From NCBI RefSeq assembly GCF_000499385.1, contig NW_013653541.1, forward strand, positions 62,001 to 126,000: a stretch of DNA of 64,000 nt, in the 5' to 3' direction. The DNA comes from Eimeria necatrix. Lineage: Eukaryota > Apicomplexa > Conoidasida > Eucoccidiorida > Eimeriidae. Numbering within the stretch: the stretch's first letter is position 1; each line of letters begins with the position of its first letter. A program made the position numbers and the translations under genes. Positions 1 to 10,165 of this stretch are shown one piece after another. Under the pieces are notes generated by a model, which worked only from the letters and a program-made list of their open reading frames with translations, was not told the DNA's origin and did not search any database.

Positions 1-724
1 AGTGAAGGAGCCGCACAACAACTGAAACTAGAAGCGAAGAACACCGTCCCCGATGTTGGCCGCACACAACAACTGAAACTAGAGCCGAAGAACACCCTCA
101 CCGATGTTGGCCGCAGCAACAACAAGCAGCAGCAATAGTTTTCAAGTAATTTAGTGCAAATAAATTCAGTACGCGAGGAGCTGTCTTTTCGCGTCATCTG
201 TTCCAGCAGCATTGCTTTTTTATTCCCACCGCCAGTTTTTGCATTTATATTTCTTACAAGCTGCTGCGGTGCTGTTGCTGCAGCAATACCGCTGCCACAG
301 CAGCAGTGTTACTACAGCAGTCGCGGCAGCGGCGAAGAGCTGCTACTGCCAGAGATTCATGTGCATGGTTTAGGGGTGAAGTTTAGCCGTAGTCAGGATG
401 CCGGCAGCAGCGACTGCAGAGGCAGCAGCAATAGCAGCAGCATCAGCAGAGATTCCTGCTGCTACCAAATTGCTCAGGCCGCCGTTGTGGCTTCTTCGTC
501 GTAATTGAAATAGTGGACGCCGAAGGTTCGAAGTTTGCGTTCAAGCGATTATGTTTCAGCGATCTAGGACAACTGATTTACTGTCACGGGTTTAGAGATT
601 TGGCTAAGCTTTTAGGTGTATGGCGCAACCGTGCGCTTCATAGGTTAAAGTAGCAGTAGTGACTTTAGCAGTAATAAGTTCCACAGTCTACGATGAGGTG
701 GTAAGACAGGGCAGAGCGTCGGTT
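1..724. other. Intergenic sequence with tandem repeat and CAG runs
   Basis: No gene is supported here. Two and a fraction copies of a roughly 50 bp tandem repeat open the window at 10-120, followed by GCA/CAG-rich sequence at about 250-480. Open frames here have no plausible start or domain and read as trinucleotide-repeat translations. This is downstream (3') flank of the minus-strand leucine-rich-repeat gene that ends at 725. Confidence 0.6.
10..120. repeat. Approximately 50 bp direct tandem repeat
   Basis: Unit one is 10-58 and unit two is 59-109, both running from GCCGCAC to GATGTTG with only a few mismatches and a 2 bp insertion. A third partial unit (GCCGCA) begins at 110. The array may extend to the left of the window, which cannot be seen. 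Confidence 0.85.
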
Positions 725-3700
725 TCAAGGTCTAGGCTTCTTTTTCTTTTTCGCTGCTCTTCGCCTCTGTGCCATGGCCTTGCGATCTTCGTAAGCCTGA
801 ACCAACAGCGACAGCAGCGGCAGCGGTTACAGTGAAGAGAGCGATACGTGGCCAGGAGGAGACGCCATCAATAAAGGTGAGGGATAGAAGGACACGCGCA
901 GGAGCAGAACGTGGAGCATTCAGGCGGGAGGGAAGAACCAGAAGAGCTGAAGCAAGCCAAAGAGCAATGAAAAGGAAGAGTCGACAGGTAGGAGGGTCTA
1001 CCTGCTGCAAAGCTTTGACTGTTTGTTTGTGCTCTTCATCTTCCTGTACGAACCGTCTCCTCCAATCCTCAAAGGCGTCCTAAGCAGCATTGAAAGAGGT
1101 AACCCGTATATCTTTCTTATTAATGAATAGGACCCAAAGCATTGACGAAGCATTCATACAGTCATCTGCCTAGTCACCTACCTATGGAGAATGGACGGCT
1201 AATTGCCTAGGATATAAATCTTTAATATTAAACTATTTCCACTCTGTTTCGTTGGCTAGAACTGAATGCATTAGCAAAGTGGTTCGCTGCGCATTAACCG
1301 GAGAAAGAACTATGTCAGTACTACAATGTTTTAACGCCTTGAATTTAGCAACAAAGAAGAGGGCACACAAAGATAGAAGAGCGCGCATGAGAACAATTGA
1401 CGCATGCTAGCTCTTCAGCTGGCAAGCTAGCTGGCCAGGGTGCTTGCGTTTGTAGCCCCGTAGTTCGTTAATTAGCTACGAGTGCACACGATTTATTAGG
1501 ACTATTGCCTTAACCTCGCTTGTTATCTATCTTTTTTGAAGTCAATCTAGCTATCTAGCTCGGCTCCCCAGCTATAGCTGCCGCGACGCTATCCATGGCG
1601 TTCAAGTGCTCACCGCCTCTCTGGCAATAGCACGACTCTCGCTGCCTTCCACTGCCAGCCTGCATGCAGACACAATTCCAAATGCTCTCGTTTGATACTG
1701 ATGCTAGATGGCTACCTAGCCGCATGGACAGTACTACCAGCCGGACAAAGGAAGATACAGAGACAGGCTGAGGCAAAAATGCGAGGGAAAAGTACAAAAA
1801 AAGGGATATAGCAAAAAGAAGAAACAGGTTGGTAAGTCCAACGAAACAAGTACGGATGCCGACTCATAAAGACGCAGATAACAAAACAAAGCGACCAGTG
1901 AAGAAATGCAGACGAGCAAAGTGTACGGAGAAAAAATTGGCAACGAAGTGAGTAGAAGAGGGGAGGAAGCAGAGGCTAAAGCGGGGAAGCACAGGGCAGA
2001 AAAACGAACACAAAAGGACACAGATAAACTGTGTAAGAGGGCAAGAAAATGCAGGAGGAAAGGAAGGAAGCATGACCCAGAAAGCCAACTAGGAACAAAG
2101 GGGGCTAGAGAAATGAAGAAAAAGGCAAGCCGAGGCAAAAGGTGGCCTTTCAAGGCAAATACAAAAGAGGGGGCCAAAAGAGACAAAAACAGGCAGACAC
2201 GAAAACGTCCATCACACCTGAATGCTTCAATCTCCATTTTTCGTGCTTTGCTGTTGGCTTCTTCTGCTGCCATTAGCCTCTTTTCTATTGCCTCTCTGTC
2301 CCTCACGTTTTCACAGCAACGGTGATTGGCAGCAACCAGTAAACTCAAACGACGATGCTGCTCGGCAGCTGCATTGCCGAAAGCAACACAATCAGTAGCA
2401 GCAAATACACAGCAGCTCTGCAACAGGCACAGCGACAGCAAAGGAAAAAAAAACAGAAGCAAAGGAAGGCACAACGGCACCAAAGGCAGGCAGAGCAGCA
2501 CCAGCACCTCCATCAGAATACAGAGTTATACAGAGACTACGATGAACACCCAAAGCAGCAGGCGAAGCAAGAACACCAGCGACAATAGCAGCAGCAGTAG
2601 TTAAGCAAACCACTCCAGTGCTATCAAAAAGAGCAACAGCAGCCCATGGCGTCAACACGGTACGACTAAATGTTCCCGGTTCTTCCGTCACTGCTGTTCC
2701 TGTCACTGCTGGTGGTGCTGCCGTTGAGTTACTGCAACGGCAGCACCACCAGCAGTGACGAGAACAGGAGCAGCAGTGACGAAAGAACCGGGAACATTTA
2801 TTCGTGCCTATTCGCCTTACTGATGTCATTGTCACTGATGTCGAGGCACTCCAAAGTAGTGTTGTTGCGAAGACTCTCCAGCAGCAGGTCTCCTCCAGCC
2901 TGAAGGAGTCAAGTGCACCTTCAAACCCTTAACTCTTAGACCCGGCACCCAACCCCTTAACCCTATCCCTTAGGTCCATGCGCCATGCCAATCTTGTTAA
3001 AAGACTGAACATAGCGCGTTATGCGTTGCCGCTGCGTTGTTACGGGACAAAGCTGCTGCGACAGCAGAAGCAGCGATCCCAAAGCAGCTCTTTCATTATC
3101 ATACAACCCTTAAGCTTTGAACCGTAGCTCCAATGGCCTACTTTGTCAATCTGCATGCCTCTAAGTGACAAGAACTTGAGTGATTTGTTTTGTCGAAGAC
3201 CTTTGCAGATTTCTTCGAGGCCCTGAGCGCCCCCTAGTCGGCAGCCCCCCAAATTCAGATATTCTAGTGCTGATGTGGCCTGAAGCCGCAGAAATGAAGG
3301 CAGTAGCAGCAGAAGTGACAACAGCTGAGGCGGTTACGACGTGAATGGGAGTGAACAGCAACCGTAGCGACAGAAACGGCTACGTTGACTGCTGCAGCAG
3401 TGGCGCAGTTCCTTATCATGTGGGGATTATTCTCTGCGGGTTTGTCCTCTAGGCCTTGCCAAATAGTTCACTGCATGAAGATGGCGGGAGTGCAGGAACT
3501 GTGCCTGCTCACCACTGCAGTTCATACATGCTATACTGCAAATTCTGTTATTTACTACTTCCGCTGCTACTACTACTGCTGCAGCAAGTATTGGTGCTTG
3601 CCATTGCTCCTGTTCGTACAGCTGTGGCTACTCAAGGGAATTATTTTGATCAGCGCCATAGTAGTGAGCCGTGGCCCCTGTAATAAGCAGCAACGCCTGA

Positions 3701-5144
3701 TGCAGGCGCAAAACTGGGGGCACCGGCCAAGGCAGCTACAGCAGGCGCAGCGCCAATAGAAGCCGTGGTAGCCACAGCAACTGCAGCCACAGCAACATTC
3801 ATAGAAACCATAGCAGAAACGGCAAGAATAGCCAGAGCCACTGCAGCCTCCGCAGTAGCAGAATGTACCTCAATGCATTTCCTGAGTGCAACAGCCGTTG
3901 TATAGCCCAAGTAATTTCCTTCTAGTGAAACTTTTTTCAAATTTTTCATTAAAGCCAAAGAACTGCAAACGCCAGGCCCGTCATCATCTGTTAAAGAGAC
4001 GCGACTTAAGTCTGCAGCACAGACGCTAAAACCCTGAACAGCACTCCATAGGCTCTGGGTCCTAGAAGCCAGACCCTATACTCTATGCTTCATACTTGAA
4101 GGCTGAGAAAGTAGCATCTAGAACCTAAGGCTAAACATTTCGCCATGAAAAATGAATCCAAGCCCAAGTCCAAAAAGGCTTGGGTTCAGGGGTTTATGTA
4201 AAGCTAGGAGGATAGCTTGAGTGTGACTTGGCGTTTGGACTTAAAGTGCAGGGACGTGAGGTTGCTTTAGGTGAGCAGAAGGAAAAACAAAAGCTAAGAT
4301 GGGAAGTACCATACGGGCAGAGACATAGGCACTCGCAATAGGGTGACTCAAGTGCTTGTGAGTAAGTACGCCCTCATTTTTATGACCAAGCTCGGGGAAA
4401 TCTGACGAGCCAAAGATGGGAAACCCCACCTAATTCTTCAATTTGCTCGTTGTCTGCCAGAACATCTCTTAACAACATGCGTATCTGCACAGGTGTGAGA
4501 CCGAGGGACCCAAAAGACAATGAGGCAGGGATATACGCTTCCTCTTCTGTCTCAGCGCCAGTACTGCTGCTGCTGCTGCTGGAGCTCCTCGCTAGCCTCA
4601 GCAGCGCCGTAAAGTTAGTGTCCTTTCTGGACCTCCCTTCTTCCTGTTTGCGTTGTTGCTCCTGAGCATCCTGCATTAGTTTTTTCTGCATTTTGCTTCT
4701 CCTTAAATATTCATCCTGCCGTTTTAAAGCCAAAGAGCGGATGCGCTCATCTTGCAGACGCTCTCCAGCTTCTTGTTGCTGCTGCAGCTCCTGGAAGCAG
4801 CAAATAACACAGGCTGAGCCATAACGTGGAGAAGCTTGTGCAAGCATCCAGAAATGCAGCCACAGCTGCAGTTGCACTGACGATTCGACCTGTCCTACGT
4901 AGTGTTCTGGACCGCTGTCTTTTCACGCTGCGTCTTTTTCCGTCTGTGAAATTGCTTGCGCATGCTGCTGTAAGACAACGGTCTAGTTTCGATGAGTAAA
5001 GACTGGGCAAAGATTAGGGAACAAGGGTCTTGCCTGTTCCCGCCGCCTCTGCAAAAGAGCCTTGAGAGCCTCCGTCTGCGGCAGCAACTCCGCCACTGGG
5101 AGTATTACAAGGGGTGCAACGGGCTTAGGCTCAAGCGAAGCCAT
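725..5144 (-). CDS. Leucine-rich-repeat and coiled-coil protein, nine exons
   Basis: Model exons (minus strand, 5' to 3'): 5144-5034, 4790-4430, 4011-3869, 3279-3142, 2899-2821, 2368-2218, 1659-1614, 1079-1002, 796-725. They total 1,179 nt and encode 392 residues. All junction phases agree. Exons 1-2 encode a Gln/Glu/Lys-rich helical N-terminus and a Ser run. From about residue 155, five ribonuclease-inhibitor-type leucine-rich repeats follow, with cores EELDLSRVSL, LKKVSLEGNYLG, LEYLNLGGCRLG, LKFLSLRGMQI and LECLDISDNDI at about 28-residue spacing. Residues from about 300 on form a charged coiled coil ending in KKKKKPRP. There is no signal peptide or membrane span. Such proteins are protein-binding scaffolds, and LRR plus coiled coil is common in centrosomal and ciliary proteins, but the specific role is unknown. 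Intron 1 uses a GC donor. The ATG at 5144 is the first in frame. Confidence 0.8.
2667..2800. repeat. Imperfect inverted repeat (hairpin) in LRR intron 5
   Basis: The left arm 2667-2726 and the right arm 2735-2800 are reverse complements apart from a 6 bp insertion and a few mismatches, with an 8 bp loop. Both arms begin or end with TAAATGTTCCCGGTTCTT or its complement. The hairpin starts about 20 nt after the intron 5 donor (2820) and lies wholly inside the intron. Confidence 0.85.
2920..2980. repeat. Degenerate telomere-type AAACCCT-like repeats in an intron
   Basis: The plus strand carries spaced variants CAAACCC, CTTAACT, CCCAACC, CCTTAACCCTA and CCCTTA. These resemble interstitial, decayed copies of the apicomplexan telomere unit AAACCCT. 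They sit in intron 4 of the LRR gene. Confidence 0.4.
4791..5033 (-). other. GC-AG intron 1 of the LRR gene
   Basis: The donor reads CAG|GCAAGA on the minus strand at 5034/5033 and the acceptor reads TTCCAG|GAG at 4791/4790. Both flanking exons are in phase 0. No GT donor near this position gives the right phase. Confidence 0.6.
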
Positions 5145-7155
5145 CTTTTAAGCTTGGAATCTGCCGAGAATTAAGGAGAAAGGGCTGTTTCAGTGTCCCG
5201 AAAGGTTTTCTCGGTGGTCTAAATACGAATTCTTATATTCATGAGAGGAAAATCGGAAAAACTGGAGGGGAGATGTGGTAAGGTAACATCTCGGATGGAG
5301 CCCAAGTGACCTGCTCGGCAGAGTACAGCAGAACAACAGTGAAGAAGAGGCCGCTTCATCCTTCTGCTTACCCAAGAGCCCTTTCAGTGAAATGTTGTTA
5401 CAAAAAATTTCATTTTTCAATGAATCAATTATCTGCCCCCATAAGATGCCGTAAAGGCATTCACGACCGCCTTATCGTTAAAGGTTCCACGGCGGATATG
5501 AGAGAAGCATGACTTAGGTTCGCTGCTCTGTTCCTTTCAGAGTGTGTTTCTTCTAACTCACCACCGCTTCAAAAATAAGCCTAACACAATACTCTAAAAT
5601 ATATTGTAGGCTCAATTTGTTTGTTAGTGCTGCTATAAGTGCACTAATGCTGGCGCGATCGCGCAGTCCCGATTGCTGCTCAGGAAGGCTGCTGCTAGAC
5701 TAGCTAAAGTCTCAAGGGACGGAGAGCCTCTGGTAATCTGTCAACATAGGAGACTAAATCTGTTACAAATAGTGTAAATGCAACACGCAAAAGAGCAGTA
5801 TGCACACGAACGCTCCACGGACGCTTCACGCTGCCCCATAACGTTGCCCCAAAACTCCGCCGCAACAGTAGCTGCTAGTACGTTGCAAATTCTCAATACA
5901 ACATAAAATGTAGCAGCATGTACAGGAAAAACTCATCCTGGGCGGTGGGCTTCGTTGCTCTACCCTAACCCGAAGAGTGACGAGGCCAATACATTGCAGC
6001 CTAAGCTCTGATAATAAAAGCTGCTTCGGAATCGACTATACGCCCAGAACAAACCCTAGAAAGAGGTGTTTGTATCGCGTCTCCTTTAATCCTGTTTCCC
6101 ATGCTTGCTCCACTGCACAATGCACGGTGCATGTGCATGACAAGCACAGCGAGGCAGACTTCAAACGTTCAATTTTCAAATATATATATGAATCTATTCA
6201 AAATGCGCCAAGTGTGCGTCCGCCGTTGCAACTCAAACTGCAGCAGGCGGCTCTGTGGCCCCTTCCATCAACTGCACCATCATTCGCGCTCTTCACTGCT
6301 TGATGCTGAAACGCCTCAATGGGAACAGCAATTGCATGGGAAGCACTCACTACACAAGACCCTTATATTAGCATAGCCGTCCACGGGAGAAGCGCCACCC
6401 AAGCCCTGCCATGCGGAGCGCGAAATCCAAAGTATAAGCAGTGACTAAAATATAAACTTCCGCCTACAAGCTGACCGTCTGTTCTTTTAAGCCAAGTGTA
6501 CCTGATGCCTTCAAGTGCCGACAGCAACGCGCACAGCGAAAAGAATTACCACTGCCAATAATGATTGTATGGATAGATATAAAATGGATCGAATGGCCTG
6601 CAGTCGCAGCTGCAACGGCCGCAGCACTGGAAGCAGACTGCTGTACCAGCACAGCCACAGCTGCACCAGGGCCAAACCCTGCAGGGCACTGCACGCACGG
6701 TGCAGTGCGACAGAAACCACAGATAGTTTCACGCCAAGACGCAGACGCAAACCCTGTCTTTGCATATATCATTTCTCTTCTGCCTCTCCACCTCCACCCC
6801 TTGCCGTCTGCCAGCTAGCTGTCTAGCGACAACAGCACAGGCACCGTCTGGACCTCAGCCTGAAACTAACGAGGAGCCCAAATTTGGGATTTAGGGCTAG
6901 AGGCCCGGGAGGAACCCGGAGGGGAAGCCTTTACGCGCATATGCTGAAAACGATCCTGTTTCTTGGAAAATTAAGTGCCCCAGCGTCCATTTGTGGCTGC
7001 TGGAGCTGCTGCCACTGCAGTCATTGCGGCGGGTGCGGCTGCTAGTTACTATTAATGCACTGTCTGCAGTCGCGCCATCTGTGCGAACCCCAGCTGCTTC
7101 CTTGCCTAGCCTTTCTGCGGCAGCACAGACAGCAGTGAGAGTCGGCAGTCAGCGT
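5145..7155. other. Intergenic region, no gene recognised
   Basis: Two kilobases lie between the start of the minus-strand LRR gene and the 3' end of the next minus-strand gene. All open frames are short, lack family motifs and overlap each other in several frames. The proximal part (5145 to about 5700) should contain the LRR gene's promoter, but no specific element could be identified. Confidence 0.5.
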
Positions 7156-9321
7156 CTATGTTTGAAGGGCCTCCTTTCTGGCCTTCGCCACTAGCATCCT
7201 GACGGAGCTGAGTGTCTCAGCCGCGCTTGCTGCTGCGTCGGCGAACATTTTCGTCTTCTGCTGCTGCACTGCAGCATCGATAGCAGCAGCAGCAAAGTCT
7301 GCCAGCGCCTCTTTGAGCACTTTGATCATTTGTTCTCTTTTTGTTCTAATGCGCCCTGAGGCGTCCGTCAACTCGCTGGCCGCCAGCTGCTGTTCAGGGG
7401 ACTCCGACCCCCGCACCTCCGCCAGGATGGCCCCCAATCTTGCCTCCAGAGCCACAGTGGAAGGAAGGGCCTCCGCTATGTGCCGCAGTGCATGTGCAAC
7501 GGGGTCTACCAGCTTATCTGGGGCGTTGCTGTTGGAAGGGTGATGCAGAGCCTCCGCTAGTTGGTTGAGAATCTCGAGGTTGATGCTCTTGGCCTGCTGC
7601 TCCACAATAGTAATTGCGTCGGAAGAGATATCCCCGTCAAGCTCCAGAGCCACCGCATCCCTGGCTGCCTTCAAGTACATGCTGATGCTCGTCTGCATGC
7701 GTTGCCGGTGCTGCGCTAGGTTGGTTCGGTCGAAGGAGAGGCCGCTTGAAAGCAACTTGCGCTGGACTTGCTGCCTCTGCAGCTCCCGCTCCAGCTCCTG
7801 CTGTTGCTGCAGCAGCAGGCCGTACAAAAGCAACTGCTTGCCTCGACGTACAGTTGGCACAACCGAAGCCGAGCCCTCGCTGCTGCCGCTGTTGCTGCTG
7901 CTGCTCAGAGACTGCAGCAGAGACCGGGCAGACGACAGGAAGCGGCGAATCTCTTCTGCGCTCTCTGATGTGCACAGAGGCTCCCCCTGGAGCTGCCCCG
8001 CACCAGCCCCTGCTGCTGCAGGCGCTGCATCTGCTCCTGCAGCAGCAGTTGCCTTTGCCTCCTTATCTGGAGCCCCTGCTGGCCATTCCACCTCTGCCGC
8101 CAGCGCCTTCACCACTCGCGACAGCTCAAGAGACACAAATGACTGACAGTCCCCCCACTCCCGGGCCATCTTTAGTCTGAATTCAATGGGATTTGACAAG
8201 AGGCCCCAGTCTGGCCCAAATTTGATGGTTGAGGGAGCCTTCTGGGTCTCTTCTAACCCCTGTTTCGAGCCCGAACAAGCCCAAGATCCCCCCGTCGGGG
8301 ACCACGAGCCTCTGGAGGTGCCCCTTTCGGCGGTCGCCCCCAGTGACCCCTGAAGGGTCTGATGGACACCCGCCCTGAGGTCCAGCATCGAGTCCAGGCA
8401 TACCTTGCGCTCGACCAGTCTCGCTGCTAGAGCCTTTGTTTCTGCTGCTGCTGTTTGCACGTCTTCCTTTAGCTGCTGGATACGCTCGGCAATTGCCTGC
8501 GCTTCCCGTTTGGCCCCAGCTACCTCCCGTCTCTTTGCTGCTATCTTTGCGTTCTTCGCTGCTGCTATGGGGTTTGAGAGGACCGAAGCTAGCAGTGCCA
8601 GCAGCACTACTCCATATATGTACTTCGGAGGCAACGCCTTTTTCAGCTCCTGAAAATCAGATAAAAGACCAACAGCCGGCCCTCCAGGGGTCCAGTGGTC
8701 CTCGTCGTTGTCCCATATGGCAAACAGCTTCTCCCAATTGATGCTCTGGGGCCCCGGAGGAGCACCCACTAGGATACCCCGAGCCGGGCGTGGAGGTAGA
8801 GATATCAAACGTGCAGTTTGCACTATTGCTGGAGGTGCTGCGGTGGAAGCAGCTGCCATGGCTAAGGTGGAAGTTGCGCGTGGTAACATTTCTTCCGAGC
8901 TTTTCGGCTCATCTGAAACAAAAGTAAACACCTCTAGCAGCTCTTTGCCCTCCTCGTCCGCCCACCGCACCATCCACTCGCTATCGCCGTCCTCCTCCCC
9001 GGAGGAACCCGCATCAGCTTCTGCAGCATTACCGCCTGCTGCCTCTGCAGATGATGAGGACAGCGATTCCCCTCTACTCGGCCCTCCGCCGGTGACAGCG
9101 CCAGTAGGAACCTCCTGCGCTGTACGGAAAGCAGCAGCAGCACTGGAAGCAGCATCTGCTTCCGCTGCTGAGAGCTGGGGCGCCTCCAGCGAAACGGCTG
9201 CCGCCTCCGAGGGATCCCGCCAGGTGTGGGCTCCCAGAGGATATAGGTGTAAAGCTATAAGTGCCCCTAGGGCACGGGCTGGGGGGCCCACGAAAAGGCG
9301 GAGGAGGCGGCGGGGCCCCAT
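7156..9321 (-). CDS. Membrane-anchored coiled-coil protein, member A of an inverted pair
   Basis: This is a single-exon frame of 721 residues starting at ATG 9321 (minus strand). A hydrophobic N-terminus (residues about 6-30, basic then Leu/Ala-rich) looks like a signal peptide. Residues about 40-150 are Ala/Ser/Glu-rich and acidic. One membrane span lies at about 235-255 (YGVVLLALLASVL). It is followed by a long Lys/Arg/Glu/Gln/Ala-rich coiled coil to about 310, a linker, a second helical block with QQQQELERELQRQQ, and an Ala-rich helical C-terminus. No enzymatic motif was seen. The order of elements matches the gene at 10166-12253, transcribed in the opposite direction from a shared upstream region, so I infer a diverged duplicate. 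CAG/GCA codon runs account for the poly-A and poly-Q stretches. Topology and function are unknown. A secretory or inner-membrane structural protein is possible. Confidence 0.72.
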   Translation of the reverse strand: MGPRRLLRLFVGPPARALGALIALHLYPLGAHTWRDPSEAAAVSLEAPQLSAAEADAASSAAAAFRTAQEVPTGAVTGGGPSRGESLSSSSAEAAGGNAAEADAGSSGEEDGDSEWMVRWADEEGKELLEVFTFVSDEPKSSEEMLPRATSTLAMAAASTAAPPAIVQTARLISLPPRPARGILVGAPPGPQSINWEKLFAIWDNDEDHWTPGGPAVGLLSDFQELKKALPPKYIYGVVLLALLASVLSNPIAAAKNAKIAAKRREVAGAKREAQAIAERIQQLKEDVQTAAAETKALAARLVERKVCLDSMLDLRAGVHQTLQGSLGATAERGTSRGSWSPTGGSWACSGSKQGLEETQKAPSTIKFGPDWGLLSNPIEFRLKMAREWGDCQSFVSLELSRVVKALAAEVEWPAGAPDKEAKATAAAGADAAPAAAGAGAGQLQGEPLCTSESAEEIRRFLSSARSLLQSLSSSSNSGSSEGSASVVPTVRRGKQLLLYGLLLQQQQELERELQRQQVQRKLLSSGLSFDRTNLAQHRQRMQTSISMYLKAARDAVALELDGDISSDAITIVEQQAKSINLEILNQLAEALHHPSNSNAPDKLVDPVAHALRHIAEALPSTVALEARLGAILAEVRGSESPEQQLAASELTDASGRIRTKREQMIKVLKEALADFAAAAIDAAVQQQKTKMFADAAASAAETLSSVRMLVAKARKEALQT

Positions 9322-10165
9322 GCTAAGCAGTGGAGGCGATCGTCAAGCCTGCGATAAAGGCATCTTCTGCTGTTACCGCTGTCCCTGCTGGTACTCCTGC
9401 TACTCCTGATACTACTGATGCCACTGCTACTGCTATTGCTGTTGCTGCCACTGTCGGCTGGCGCCAGGAGCAAAAAAGGGAGGGGCAGCGCAGGCAGCAA
9501 CAACGGCAGCTAAGCAGGGCCCCACAGCCGTGCGGCAGAAGCAGTAGGAACAAATATAATTAAAACGTTTGCTGCATTACAAATATGAGTACATAAGGAG
9601 ACATAAACACCCATAGCATCCCGCCTTTTCCTACTGATGCGGATGCAGTGCCTGCCACTGCTGGCTGCTGCTGCTGCCTCGCTGCTGCTTCGGGTAAACT
9701 TTTTGTCTAGTTCTTTGGCTTCTTCCATGTTGTGCTATTGCTTAACGCTTTTCCAGTTGCCTGAAGTAAATCTGCACTAAATAAGCGATAGGAACAGCCC
9801 TTTTTCCTCTCTTTGGCCTCAAGAGCCCAGGGAGCGAGGACTCGGTGGTTCGCTGCCGCTGCTGCGAACGTTTATGGGCTTACCTAAGTTTCAGTATCTC
9901 TGCTTATTAGTTTGCAGCTCTTCGTTTGCTCATTGCCATTATGCTTCTTCTGCTCCTTGAACTAACACGCAGGCAGCACTCCAGCAGCAAATTTCTGCGG
10001 GTGCCCTGCCCGCCCTCCCTCGGTCTTCCGCGGGCCCAGGGCCTACAGTTTAGGCGTTTCATTGCCTAGGGATTAGGCTACTTCCCATCTACCAGCCCTT
10101 CCCTTCGCCGCTGTGTGAGTCGTACGTATTGTTGAACCTGCAACAGCTGCTGGACTGCCGCCCCC
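9322..10165. promoter_or_regulatory. Shared upstream region of a divergent gene pair
   Basis: These 844 bp separate the start codons of two oppositely transcribed genes and must hold both promoters. The left half is CAG/CTG-repeat rich (about 9370-9520 and 9640-9700). No TATA box or recognised apicomplexan promoter motif could be assigned. The identification rests on position only. Confidence 0.45.

Noticed and set aside
1734..2513. 259-residue minus-strand frame rich in Leu, Phe and Ser
   Set aside because: Only 2368-2218 of it is coding (exon 6 of the LRR gene). The rest is pyrimidine-rich intron, which translates as a false hydrophobic protein.
8708..9409. 233-residue plus-strand frame
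   Set aside because: It lies antisense to the N-terminal part of the minus-strand membrane/coiled-coil gene and has only Ser/Ala-rich repeat translation.
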